Shown: piece by piece, positions 56,128 through 64,000 of the stretch | Numbering within the stretch: the stretch's first letter is position 1 | Layout of the letters: the number at the start of each line of letters is the position of its first letter | Source of the DNA: Acinetobacter junii CIP 64.5 | Lineage (GTDB): Bacteria; Pseudomonadota; Gammaproteobacteria; Pseudomonadales; Moraxellaceae | Direction: 5' to 3' | DNA length: 64,000 nt | Assembly: GCF_000368765.1 (NCBI RefSeq) | Contig: NZ_KB849655.1 | Location: 702,215 to 766,214, forward strand | The notes under the pieces: model-generated | Database searches by the model: none | Seen by the model: only the letters and a program-made list of their open reading frames with translations | Told to the model about the DNA's origin: nothing | Position numbers and translations under genes: made by a program

Positions 56128-58008
56128 TTAGAAGAACCAAACATAGCCCAACCCAACTTTACTCCAGTCTTTATGATCTTGCTGTTCGAAGTTCCAATTC
56201 AACCTTAAAGCATTATTTGAATTTAAACTATATTGGAGTTGAGAACCTACTCTTAGATTCCACTGACTTTGATCTTCCCAATACGGCAATTCAATTTGCA
56301 CAACACTATTAATCGTATCCGTCCAGATATTCATACACCCAACTGTTGGTCCTACACCAACTCGCCAACCTTTATCCAGCGAACGACCACCTTGAAAATG
56401 ACTTTGCATTTGGGCATAACACAAATGTCGACGATCATAATCAGCTAAGCTGTAGCCGACCTGCATATTTAGGTTCATAACACCATGCTGCTGATCATCA
56501 CTAAAATTTCCTTGATCTAGAGCTTCTTGTTTCCAACCTAAATTAAATCCCCAAGTAATGGGTGATTTAAATGGCTGAATAGGATTATAGGAATTCACGG
56601 TCAATAAATCTAAATGTTCAAGCTTGAGTTGATCATCACGATATTGAATATTGCCGTCTAAAAACAATAATTGAGTACCTAAACGATAACCACCTTGAGG
56701 ATCAATCAGATCATGGTAAGCTTGACGATGTCCTAACTCGATAAACTTCTTTCCTTGTAGTTCACCGACATTTACAGATAGATTTCGCGCATGGTGTCCT
56801 TCAACAGGTTGCATTTTAGGACGCTCAGGCTCTTGACGTTGCTTTTCAACATCAATTTGGCTTCTTTCGGCAAGAAGTTGTCTTAACTGCGGCTGTGCAA
56901 AGTCTACATCAACCTGACGACTGATATATTGCAGATACAAATCGTCATATGCCATTTCTAAGATTTTTGCTTGATCGTGCTGATTATATTTCTCTAATAA
57001 AGGTTGAGCCTTTTCAATATCTTGAAATGCAATTTGATGGGCAACTTTAGCCAGCGGTGTACCGTGTTGTTTTGCTTGTGATAATAATTGAGTTTCCAAG
57101 GCTGGACGGTAGACAACCTCTTTGACTAAGTCTTGTTGATCAACTGCCTTTAACGTTTCAATCGGAATTGCAGCATAATTAAATTGTTTTTTTAAATCTA
57201 AGTTCGGACGAACTAAATCAATTAATCCAAGTAAACGATACGCACAATTATCACTTACGAAATAATAAGGAAAACTTACATGCTGCATTTCCCAGATATG
57301 TTCGACTAAGAAACGAGTCTCTTCAGGCGTTAAATTTAACTCGTACTCCCACAAATCACGGCTTTCAAAGTCACCATACTCTTTTACTTTACGATAGTAA
57401 GGCATTAAAGAATATTCACCAGGATACTGCCCTGTTAGACCTTTCCAAGCATATGACCAATTATCTTCACCACTGACTGTCGCTGCATAGTTTACTGCGT
57501 ATGAAACCAAGTTCAGTTGTTTCTGATCTTTAGGATCTAAACGTAGTAAGGTATGCCCAAACATCGAACTAGGATTCCCCATAAAGTCAGTTGCATAAAT
57601 CAACGTAGCTTTATGTGGTTTAATTTGATTAATCCATTGATCAAACTCAGGACACTTCACGATTGGAAGCTTTTCGGTATCAATATTGAGTTGTTGGATC
57701 AACCAACGACTACGAGCAGGAAGTTTACAACGAATCGATTGATTCTCAGCTGAATTAATAAATAAAGCTTTTACATCGGCTTCTAATTCATTTTTTAAAT
57801 TATTTTTTCCATCTTTTGCATAAAAATATCCATCATAAGTAACCTCACTTTTTTGCGATTGGTCAGCATACATTAGGCGTTGCCATGTGATGTCTTGATG
57901 CAGTTGTTTCTGCTCAGCAATCTTCAAATAATTTTGTATATCGGTTTCAACTGAAGCATGTGCAAAATGGCACATTAAAGTAGTAATGGTGCAAGTTATT
58001 AATTTCAT
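56128..58008 (-). CDS. DUF4105-type periplasmic/outer-membrane protein
   Basis: A 626-aa protein with a signal peptide (to ~19, CHFAHASVE). A middle region (~130-300) resembles DUF4105 (Lnb N-terminal periplasmic-type) with DFMGNPSSMFGHTLLRLDPK, a probable catalytic His, and VSDNCAYRLLGLIDLVRP with a Cys, an arrangement suggesting a thiol protease fold. A C-terminal part (~400-626) is rich in alternating hydrophobic/aromatic strands and ends KVGLGYVWFF, like a beta barrel. Function unknown in detail. Confidence 0.72.
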   Translation of the reverse strand: MKLITCTITTLMCHFAHASVETDIQNYLKIAEQKQLHQDITWQRLMYADQSQKSEVTYDGYFYAKDGKNNLKNELEADVKALFINSAENQSIRCKLPARSRWLIQQLNIDTEKLPIVKCPEFDQWINQIKPHKATLIYATDFMGNPSSMFGHTLLRLDPKDQKQLNLVSYAVNYAATVSGEDNWSYAWKGLTGQYPGEYSLMPYYRKVKEYGDFESRDLWEYELNLTPEETRFLVEHIWEMQHVSFPYYFVSDNCAYRLLGLIDLVRPNLDLKKQFNYAAIPIETLKAVDQQDLVKEVVYRPALETQLLSQAKQHGTPLAKVAHQIAFQDIEKAQPLLEKYNQHDQAKILEMAYDDLYLQYISRQVDVDFAQPQLRQLLAERSQIDVEKQRQEPERPKMQPVEGHHARNLSVNVGELQGKKFIELGHRQAYHDLIDPQGGYRLGTQLLFLDGNIQYRDDQLKLEHLDLLTVNSYNPIQPFKSPITWGFNLGWKQEALDQGNFSDDQQHGVMNLNMQVGYSLADYDRRHLCYAQMQSHFQGGRSLDKGWRVGVGPTVGCMNIWTDTINSVVQIELPYWEDQSQWNLRVGSQLQYSLNSNNALRLNWNFEQQDHKDWSKVGLGYVWFF

Positions 58009-58052
58009 TCAGTCGCAAATTTTAAGATTATTAAGAATAAATTATCTATAAG

Positions 58053-58080
58053 AAAACCCTGCCATTAAGACAGGGTTTTA
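58053..58080 (-). terminator. Terminator of the DUF3015 gene
   Basis: On the minus strand, aaaaccctg/cagggtttt with a short loop is followed by T residues, 13 bp beyond the stop. Confidence 0.8.
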
Positions 58081-58092
58081 TGTTCAAACGTA

Positions 58093-58563
58093 TTAAACGT
58101 AAGCTTTGAGTACAGCGTCTTTCGCCATTACACTTTGTAAAGAATCTAAAACTTGAAGCGTATTCTTATTTTTGCTTGAGTAAATTTCAGCAAAATTTGC
58201 TTTAGAAACAGCAAAGAAACGCGCTTTATCCGTTGCTTTGATCTGCATAAGTTCAGCAAGTACGTTTAAGCTTTCACCTTGACCTACTGCCATATCACGC
58301 GCTAAAGATTCAGCATTTTCATTTGTAAATGTAACGACTTGAGCCGTAACAGTTCCACCTTGACGGCATCCTAAAGTACCGAAAGTAATACCTAATAACT
58401 GGTTAGTAAAAATACCATTTGTAGTCGCAGCAAGGATTTTAGGTGCAATACCTTTTTGTCCAGCCCAAATTTGTGTACCAGCACCACAACCAACATCATT
58501 GTCTGCCATAGCTACACTTGAACCAGCTGCTAACAAAGCTGCTAATGCAATTTTTTTTAACAT
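58093..58563 (-). CDS. DUF3015 family secreted protein
   Basis: 156 aa from ATG 58563 with a signal peptide (MLKKIALAALLAAGSSVAMA). The mature protein begins DNDVGCGAGTQIWAGQKG and has NQLLGITFGTLGCRQGGTV, two Cys that may pair, and a helical C-terminal half (SLARDMAVGQGESLNVLAEL). This matches DUF3015 (periplasmic, unknown). An upstream in-frame start would put extra residues before the signal and is rejected. Confidence 0.85.
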   Translation of the reverse strand: MLKKIALAALLAAGSSVAMADNDVGCGAGTQIWAGQKGIAPKILAATTNGIFTNQLLGITFGTLGCRQGGTVTAQVVTFTNENAESLARDMAVGQGESLNVLAELMQIKATDKARFFAVSKANFAEIYSSKNKNTLQVLDSLQSVMAKDAVLKAYV

Positions 58564-58747
58564 AGGAAAGATCTCCAGTATCAATTATTTATTGGTATTT
58601 GTTATCACTATCGTGCTTAGCATTAAATCTATACGCACGTGAATTAAAATAACGAGGTTAGCTTTTTTTAGCAAATAAAATTTGAAATAAAGTTGAAATA
58701 TTTATATAGCAGTTAATAATCACTTCATTTTAAACTTAACTCTTGAG

Positions 58748-59542
58748 CTAGTTTAACTGCCAAGTTCCTTTTTTATCTCGTTTTCCTAAGATTTTTAATA
58801 CCAAAACCAAACTTAAGAGTAATAATAAATACCAAGACCCCAATTTCCCCCATCCGACCATATGCCAAGCATCAACTTGACTTGGATACAGCCAAATTTT
58901 ATAAAATGTACTAATGTTTTCAGCAATCCAAATCAAAAATGCAAGTAAAAGTAAGATTGGAAGCATCGGCACTTTGAACCGTGAATCGCTTAACTGAAAA
59001 TATAATTTTGTTTTCCAGAAAATAATGATACTCCATGCAAATAGAACCAACCGATAATCTGGAATAAAAAACTTAGTCATAAAGTTTAAATAGGATAAAA
59101 CGGCCAAACACAACATATTTGCAAATCTTGGCAAGTTCTCAAAAGAAACTTTATATAATCTCAATGAACGAGCAAAAAAACTACCTACAGCTGAATACAT
59201 AAAACCCGCAAATAGAGGCACAGTTAATAGTTTGAATACTGCAGGTTGTGGATATTGCCAAGAAGCAATTGCTGGATGGGTTAGGAAAATTTCCATCCCC
59301 ATCGCCATGATATGAAACAAAGCAATCACTTTTGCCTCTGCCCAAGATTCTAACTTTAAATAGATTAGGCAGACTTGAATGCTCAATGCATAAAACAATA
59401 GATAATCATAACGGAAGATACCATAATATTCTTGGCTTCCCATCGGTGCTGTTACTGCAAAAGCGATTAAAAGTAACAATCCAAATAAGGCAGCCGAAGC
59501 TGCCTTAGTTCCAAAATTTAAAGCTAATCCAATCAAATGCAC
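58748..59542 (-). CDS. DUF817 integral membrane protein
   Basis: 264 aa with about eight transmembrane helices (LFGLLLLIAFAVTAP, YDYLLFYALSIQVCLIY, VIALFHIMAMGMEIF, and so on). The PAIASWQYPQPAVFKLLTVPLFAGFMYSAVG region and the later SQVDAWHMVGWGKLGSWYLL are typical of DUF817, whose function is unknown. It lies 42 bp downstream of hemE on the same strand and is probably cotranscribed. Confidence 0.82.
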   Translation of the reverse strand: MHLIGLALNFGTKAASAALFGLLLLIAFAVTAPMGSQEYYGIFRYDYLLFYALSIQVCLIYLKLESWAEAKVIALFHIMAMGMEIFLTHPAIASWQYPQPAVFKLLTVPLFAGFMYSAVGSFFARSLRLYKVSFENLPRFANMLCLAVLSYLNFMTKFFIPDYRLVLFAWSIIIFWKTKLYFQLSDSRFKVPMLPILLLLAFLIWIAENISTFYKIWLYPSQVDAWHMVGWGKLGSWYLLLLLSLVLVLKILGKRDKKGTWQLN

Positions 59543-59584
59543 GAAATGATCCTAATCAATTTAATCATGAAAAATTCGAAGGGA

Positions 59585-60658
59585 TTAACCTAAATATTTC
59601 TGGCTGTATGCATGGACAGTATCTACAAAGATCTTCGGCTGAGCTGGATCAACCCATTGAGTAATACCATGACCAAGATTTGCAATATATCCTGTTTTTT
59701 CACCATTTTTATAAGCGTCATCGAGCATCGCTTTTACAGATTTTTCAATTGATGCTGCTGATCCATAAAGTACCGCTGGATCTAGATTTCCTTGTAATGC
59801 TGCACGACCATTTACAACTTCGCGTGCAGTATAAAGAGGTGTCGTCCAATCTAAGCCAAATGCATCTGCACCTGTAGTTAACATCGTCTCTAACCATTGT
59901 CCACCACCTTTGGTAAAGACAATAATCGGAATTCGGCGACCATCTTTTTCTCGTTGAAGCCCTGCAATAATCTTTGTCATATAATTCAATGAGAATTCCA
60001 CATATTCTCGATGTGCAAGTGCTCCGCCCCAACTATCAAAGATTTGAATCGCTTGCGCACCTGCATCGATCTGTGCGTTCAAATAATCAATTACTGAATC
60101 TGCAAGATGATCAAGTAATGCATGTAACACTTCTGGTTGAGCGTACATCATATTTTTAGTGAAACGAAACTCTTTACTTGAGCCCCCTTCAACCATATAA
60201 GTTGCTAAAGTCCAAGGACTTCCAGAGAACCCAATTAAAGGGACCTGACCACCTAATGCAGATCGAATCGTGGACACAGCATTCATCACATAGGCTAAAT
60301 CAGACTTTGAATTTAATTTCGGCAAGTTAGCAACATCTTGCTCTGTCCGTACTGTTTTATGAAACTTTGGGCCTTCACCTGTTTCAAAATACAGACCCAA
60401 TCCAAGCGCATCTGGAACCGTCAAAATATCAGAAAATAAAATCGCAGCATCCAACTCATAGCGGCGCAACGGTTGCAAAGTAACTTCACAAGCAAATTCA
60501 GTGTTTTTACAAAGAGATAAGAAATCACCCGCTTGTGAACGAGTTGCTCTATATTCTGGTAAATAACGCCCTGCTTGACGCATCATCCACACTGGTGTGG
60601 TGTCTACAGGCTCACGTAGCAAAGCTCGTAAAAAACGATCATTTTTCAACGTTGTCAT
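59585..60658 (-). CDS. hemE: Uroporphyrinogen decarboxylase
   Basis: Decarboxylates uroporphyrinogen III to coproporphyrinogen III in haem synthesis; 357 aa from ATG 60658 ([17 protein letters not shown]). Signatures are [17 protein letters not shown] (UroD signature 1), [30 protein letters not shown] (signature 2) and [12 protein letters not shown] 6 bp upstream is also in frame but less likely. Confidence 0.97.
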   Translation of the reverse strand: MTTLKNDRFLRALLREPVDTTPVWMMRQAGRYLPEYRATRSQAGDFLSLCKNTEFACEVTLQPLRRYELDAAILFSDILTVPDALGLGLYFETGEGPKFHKTVRTEQDVANLPKLNSKSDLAYVMNAVSTIRSALGGQVPLIGFSGSPWTLATYMVEGGSSKEFRFTKNMMYAQPEVLHALLDHLADSVIDYLNAQIDAGAQAIQIFDSWGGALAHREYVEFSLNYMTKIIAGLQREKDGRRIPIIVFTKGGGQWLETMLTTGADAFGLDWTTPLYTAREVVNGRAALQGNLDPAVLYGSAASIEKSVKAMLDDAYKNGEKTGYIANLGHGITQWVDPAQPKIFVDTVHAYSQKYLG

Positions 60659-60860
60659 TACCAATCTCTAAATTTTTTCATGTGAAACGCATGATAACAA
60701 AGTTAACCCAATTTTTATAATTCCAAATCCATACAAAAATTCAGACTTCCTACATTATTTTTTTACTTAGACACAAAACTGCTACTGCAAGCTCACTGAT
60801 TTTCTGTAATACTTGCAACATCTTATATCTCAATATGAATAATTCTTAAGGTTGAATTAC

Positions 60861-62060
60861 ATGTTCGTTCGCTCATTACTCGCTATGAGTTTAAGTTGTA
60901 TTATTGCCAATGTTGCTTTTGCTGCCCCAACAACTGAGCAACCTTTAAATCCAAAAAAAATCTCGGCACCTGTTCAAGATCCGATTGATCCTTTAGCAGT
61001 AGAACGTTCAGCTGCTTCAAGCGTTGTTGCTCAACCAGCATCTAGTGTCGCTGATAATGCAGTTTCTGATCCTCAAGTAAACACAGGTGTTGCTTCAGCA
61101 GTTTCTTCAAAACTAGAAAATACTCCTGATACAACCAATACAACTCCAGCACCAAAAGTTACTTGGACTTTAGACAGTCTGAACAATTCAGAATGGTATG
61201 AAAATATTGGTAAGGGTCAATTTCCGGTATATGCGCGTGCTCATGTAATGCTAAACAATGCACATGCTTCACCTGGTGCAATTGATGGCTCAAATGGTAA
61301 AAACACTTTAAAAGCAATTGCATCTTTCCAACAGATGAATGGTTTAACACCGACAGGTGAACTTACCAAGGAAACTTGGGATGCATTAGTTGCGAAACAA
61401 ACTAAACCAGCTTATGTAGAATACACAATTACAGAAGCAGATTTGAAAGGTCCATATGCCGAATCAATTCCTTCTGATTATGCTTTACAAGCAAAAATGA
61501 AAGGTTTGTATTACACACGTGTAACAGAAATGTTGGGTGAGAAGTTTCATATGGATGAAAACTTCTTGAAAAAGATCAACCCAACAGCAACTTTCAAAAA
61601 AGCTGGTGAAAAAATTATTGTTGCCAATGTGCGTAATGATTTACCAGAAGATATTCACTTGATCGTTGCACATAAAGGTGCTCGTCAGCTTTATCTTTTC
61701 AACAGTCGCAACCAAATGATTGCTTCATTTCCTGCGACAATTGGTAGTACTGACACGCCTTCTCCGACGGGTACGTATAAAGTAGTTGGCGTTGCAAAAA
61801 ATCCTTGGTATAGCTATTCACCGTCTAACTTTGTTCAAGGTAATAACCTTAAACCTCTTTCTTTACCACCAGGTCCTAACGCGCCAGTGGGTAATATTTG
61901 GATTGGTTTAAGTAAAAAATCATTTGGTATTCATGGTACTCCAAGCCCTTCATTAATCTCTAAAACAGCTTCACATGGCTGTATTCGTTTAACGAACTGG
62001 GATGCAAATGATTTGGGTAACAAAGTTCGCTCAGGTGTGACTGTAAAATTCCTTGAATAA
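60861..62060 (+). CDS. L,D-transpeptidase with peptidoglycan-binding domain
   Basis: Periplasmic cell-wall enzyme of about 399 aa. Signal peptide to ~22 (VAFA-APTT); low-complexity Ser/Ala/Pro linker to ~95; peptidoglycan-binding domain (~110-180; NGKNTLKAIASFQQMNGL, PTGELTKETWDALV); YkuD catalytic domain (~270-395) with active-site HGTPSPSLISKTASHGCIR, containing the catalytic His and Cys. It forms 3-3 crosslinks or attaches proteins; which cannot be said. ATG 60861 with AAGG upstream; an in-frame TTG at 60852 is weaker. Confidence 0.9.
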   Translation: MFVRSLLAMSLSCIIANVAFAAPTTEQPLNPKKISAPVQDPIDPLAVERSAASSVVAQPASSVADNAVSDPQVNTGVASAVSSKLENTPDTTNTTPAPKVTWTLDSLNNSEWYENIGKGQFPVYARAHVMLNNAHASPGAIDGSNGKNTLKAIASFQQMNGLTPTGELTKETWDALVAKQTKPAYVEYTITEADLKGPYAESIPSDYALQAKMKGLYYTRVTEMLGEKFHMDENFLKKINPTATFKKAGEKIIVANVRNDLPEDIHLIVAHKGARQLYLFNSRNQMIASFPATIGSTDTPSPTGTYKVVGVAKNPWYSYSPSNFVQGNNLKPLSLPPGPNAPVGNIWIGLSKKSFGIHGTPSPSLISKTASHGCIRLTNWDANDLGNKVRSGVTVKFLE

Positions 62061-62081
62061 TTCCAATCATTTCATAATTTT

Positions 62082-62112
62082 AAAAGCCGAATTTTATGAT
62101 TCGGCTTTTTTT
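62082..62112. terminator. Terminator after the L,D-transpeptidase
   Basis: The stem aaaagccgaat/attcggctttt has T and A flanks and lies between convergent genes. Confidence 0.85.
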
Positions 62113-62122
62113 GATTCTATAA

Positions 62123-63385
62123 TTATTCAACAACAGGTAGTGGCTGATAATAGATTTGATTTCGACCTAATTGTTTGGCTCTATAAAGTGCTTTATCAGC
62201 AGTATGAATCAATAATTCTTGGCTAATTTTAGGATTACCATTAAATACCGTAATTCCTAAGCTGATCGTGACATGATTTGAAACTAATGATTTTTCATGA
62301 GGAATCATTTGCCGATCAATTGCTTTATAAATATTCGTTGCGACGGCATAAGCACCTTGAGCCGATGTTTCAGGAAGCAATACAACAAATTCCTCCCCCC
62401 CATAGCGTGCAATAAAGTCCATGTGCCGAATTGAACTTTTAATGGTCTTCGCTATAGACGAAATAACCTGATCTCCCATTTGGTGACCATAAAAGTCATT
62501 ATAATTTTTAAAATAATCAATATCGATAAACAGAACTGACATCGACTTATTTTCTTTACAAGCCATGTCATAGTAATAACTAAACATTTCCTCAAAAGTT
62601 CGTCGATTGGAAACCTTTGTTAATTCATCATGCTGGCTTAAATGTAAAAGTTCTGATGCTTGTAAACGGAGAATTCTCTCATTTATTTCCGAAATTTTAG
62701 TTTTTAAAAATAGTTTTCTTTCTTTTGAGGTCAACATGATGCTGATAGAAAAACCTAAGAGCAAGCTTCCTATAAACGTGCGCCCAAGCATCAAAAAATC
62801 ACACGGTATATTAAAATAATAGAGGGATAATAAAATACATACTGCAGCCAGTGTTCCAATCCACAGCATATGATTGGGTTTTATTCCACTCAGAATGAAG
62901 CCTAACATATACAAAAATGCAATCAGTACCATTGCCTGATTCTGTAATACAACGTTAGACACACTCATCATCAATAAAGATGGAAAGAAAATTGTGCAAA
63001 AGCCAATAACGCAAGCAACTGGATAAAAAAGTCGGCTCAATTTTCTAAATCTAGAAAAAGTCCAAAATAAAAATAATGCTGCACCAACGATGAGTAAACT
63101 TAAAATGCTATAAACAAAATCAACAATAAAATGAGGACTGGAACGAATAACCAAATAGTTAGAAGGTAAGATTAATAAGACAAAAATCGTGTAAGTAATG
63201 ACACCTTGTCCAAAAAACTGAATCGCATTAATACGTGTGCGATCAATGTTAAATTTCCAGAAATCTTCTTCTAGTTTTGCTGGTAAAGTTTTTTGTGTTT
63301 TTTGACCTTTATAGTGTCGAGCAACAAGCTGCTCTAGATCCTCTTTAGACCTCTGTAATTCATCAAGATCATATTGATTTTCCAT
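62123..63385 (-). CDS. Membrane diguanylate cyclase (GGDEF)
   Basis: 420 aa from ATG 63385. A short N-terminal coil (residues 1-50) precedes about six transmembrane helices (~60-215), a coiled coil ([13 protein letters not shown]), then a C-terminal GGDEF domain. The active-site loop is intact: [14 protein letters not shown]. An inhibitory RxxD site (RHMD) stands five residues before it, so product feedback is expected. It therefore probably makes c-di-GMP, opposing the EAL protein at 23.4 kb. Confidence 0.92.
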   Translation of the reverse strand: MENQYDLDELQRSKEDLEQLVARHYKGQKTQKTLPAKLEEDFWKFNIDRTRINAIQFFGQGVITYTIFVLLILPSNYLVIRSSPHFIVDFVYSILSLLIVGAALFLFWTFSRFRKLSRLFYPVACVIGFCTIFFPSLLMMSVSNVVLQNQAMVLIAFLYMLGFILSGIKPNHMLWIGTLAAVCILLSLYYFNIPCDFLMLGRTFIGSLLLGFSISIMLTSKERKLFLKTKISEINERILRLQASELLHLSQHDELTKVSNRRTFEEMFSYYYDMACKENKSMSVLFIDIDYFKNYNDFYGHQMGDQVISSIAKTIKSSIRHMDFIARYGGEEFVVLLPETSAQGAYAVATNIYKAIDRQMIPHEKSLVSNHVTISLGITVFNGNPKISQELLIHTADKALYRAKQLGRNQIYYQPLPVVE

Positions 63386-63547
63386 CCTTTTTACTCTTCT
63401 TATGGTGATGTATTTTTGTGCTGGATAAAAATAACACAATTTCTCATTTTGTCATGCACTTTGCTTAACCACTTATCCGTAAATGTAGTTACCATTTTCA
63501 CACTTTATGCATTATTATTTGTATTATTTTTAAGTTTGAAGTTCACC

Positions 63548-64000
63548 TTGAATACTATTACGCTTTTACAACCCGATGATTGGCATGCTCATTTACGTGA
63601 TGGCTTAGCATTAAAACGCACAGTACCCGATTTGGCTAAACAATTCGCACGTGCGATTTGTATGCCGAACCTTGTTCCACCCGTCAAAACTGTAGAAGAA
63701 GCTGTAGCGTATCGTGAACGTATTCTTGCTCATGTACCTGAAGGCTTAAATTTTGATCCTCGCATGGTGCTTTATTTTACTGACTTTACATCGCCTGATG
63801 AAGTTAGAAAAATCAAAGAATCAGAATTTGTAAATGCAATCAAGCTTTACCCTGCTGGTGCAACGACAAACTCTGATAATGGCGTTAGTGATATTCGCAA
63901 AGTTTATGCTGTCATTGAACAACTTGAAGAACACCAAGTCCCTTTATTACTTCACGGTGAAGTAACTCATAACCATGTAGATATTTTCGATCGTGAAAAA
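63548..64000 (+). CDS. pyrC: Dihydroorotase PyrC (5' part, cut by window edge)
   Basis: Zn amidohydrolase of pyrimidine synthesis. The 151 codons present begin with TTG 63548 and read [20 protein letters not shown] (metal-binding HxHLRDG), then [27 protein letters not shown] (carboxylated Lys in KLYP) and LLLHGEVTH (His). No ATG lies in the right place, so TTG is the probable start. The rest of the gene is beyond the right edge. Confidence 0.93.
   Translation, partial: MNTITLLQPDDWHAHLRDGLALKRTVPDLAKQFARAICMPNLVPPVKTVEEAVAYRERILAHVPEGLNFDPRMVLYFTDFTSPDEVRKIKESEFVNAIKLYPAGATTNSDNGVSDIRKVYAVIEQLEEHQVPLLLHGEVTHNHVDIFDREK

Noticed and set aside
1..64000. CRISPR array, prophage, toxin-antitoxin or defence island
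   Set aside because: No regularly spaced direct repeats, phage structural genes or known defence motifs were seen; most genes are core metabolism.

Overview
The window looks like a chromosomal segment of an Acinetobacter species (Gammaproteobacteria, Moraxellaceae). The evidence is low-GC coding sequence, typical Acinetobacter gene content (Fis after a zinc-ribbon DUF3426 gene, ubiC-ubiA, trpG/trpD/trpC, a NarK-porin pair, an AbeS-like SMR pump, AlgW/DegS-type protease) and A/T-rich gaps. I assigned families by reading the translations; no database was searched. Most of the window is core metabolism. No CRISPR array, prophage, plasmid origin or obvious defence island was seen.

Layout. 1-4.9 kb: tail of a possible transposase, a TonB-dependent receptor behind a Fur-like site, an AraC regulator with an apparent N-terminal frame disruption, a membrane hydroxylase-like protein and an SMR pump. 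5-13.2 kb: mnmG, a small secreted protein behind a strong Fur-box match, prmA, a DUF3426 protein, fis with a long structured leader, purH, purD. 13.8-18.4 kb: methionine importer metQ-metN-metI, then an acetylpolyamine/histone-deacetylase-like enzyme overlapping an unrecognised gene. 18.7-23.3 kb: gloB, a small unknown protein, a clear SAH riboswitch, ahcY, metF, rsmE. 23.4-33 kb: a PAS-GGDEF-EAL protein with a degenerate GGDEF site, maeB, cca (its ribosome binding site lies in a long hairpin), tsf and rpsB, map. 33-40.5 kb: an OmpW-like protein, sigma-54-preceded narK with a porin, a DegS/AlgW-type protease, a Nif3-like protein, Fe-SOD. 40.6-42.4 kb: three separate tRNA-Asn(GUU) transcription units and small genes. 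42.4-47.4 kb: a lipase-like gene broken by an in-frame TAG, ubiA, ubiC, and glnA with a textbook sigma-54/NtrC arrangement. 47.5-53.7 kb: trpG, tcyP (cystine symporter), a MOSC protein, trpD, trpC and a complete 858-bp IS5-type element. 53.7-64 kb: GNAT, Smr, folE, cupin, DUF4105, DUF3015, DUF817, hemE, L,D-transpeptidase, a diguanylate cyclase, and the start of pyrC.

How the genes work together. Several genes bear on sulfur/one-carbon metabolism: MetQNI imports methionine, AhcY (under SAH control) clears S-adenosylhomocysteine, MetF makes methyl-THF and TcyP imports cystine. A nitrogen theme is visible in the two sigma-54 promoters, at glnA and narK. Iron control is suggested at two places by Fur-like sites. 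The strongest non-routine observations are the nonsense-truncated lipase, which loses its presumed catalytic His, the cca leader hairpin, the glnA and narK promoter architectures, the SAH riboswitch and the three autonomous tRNA-Asn units.
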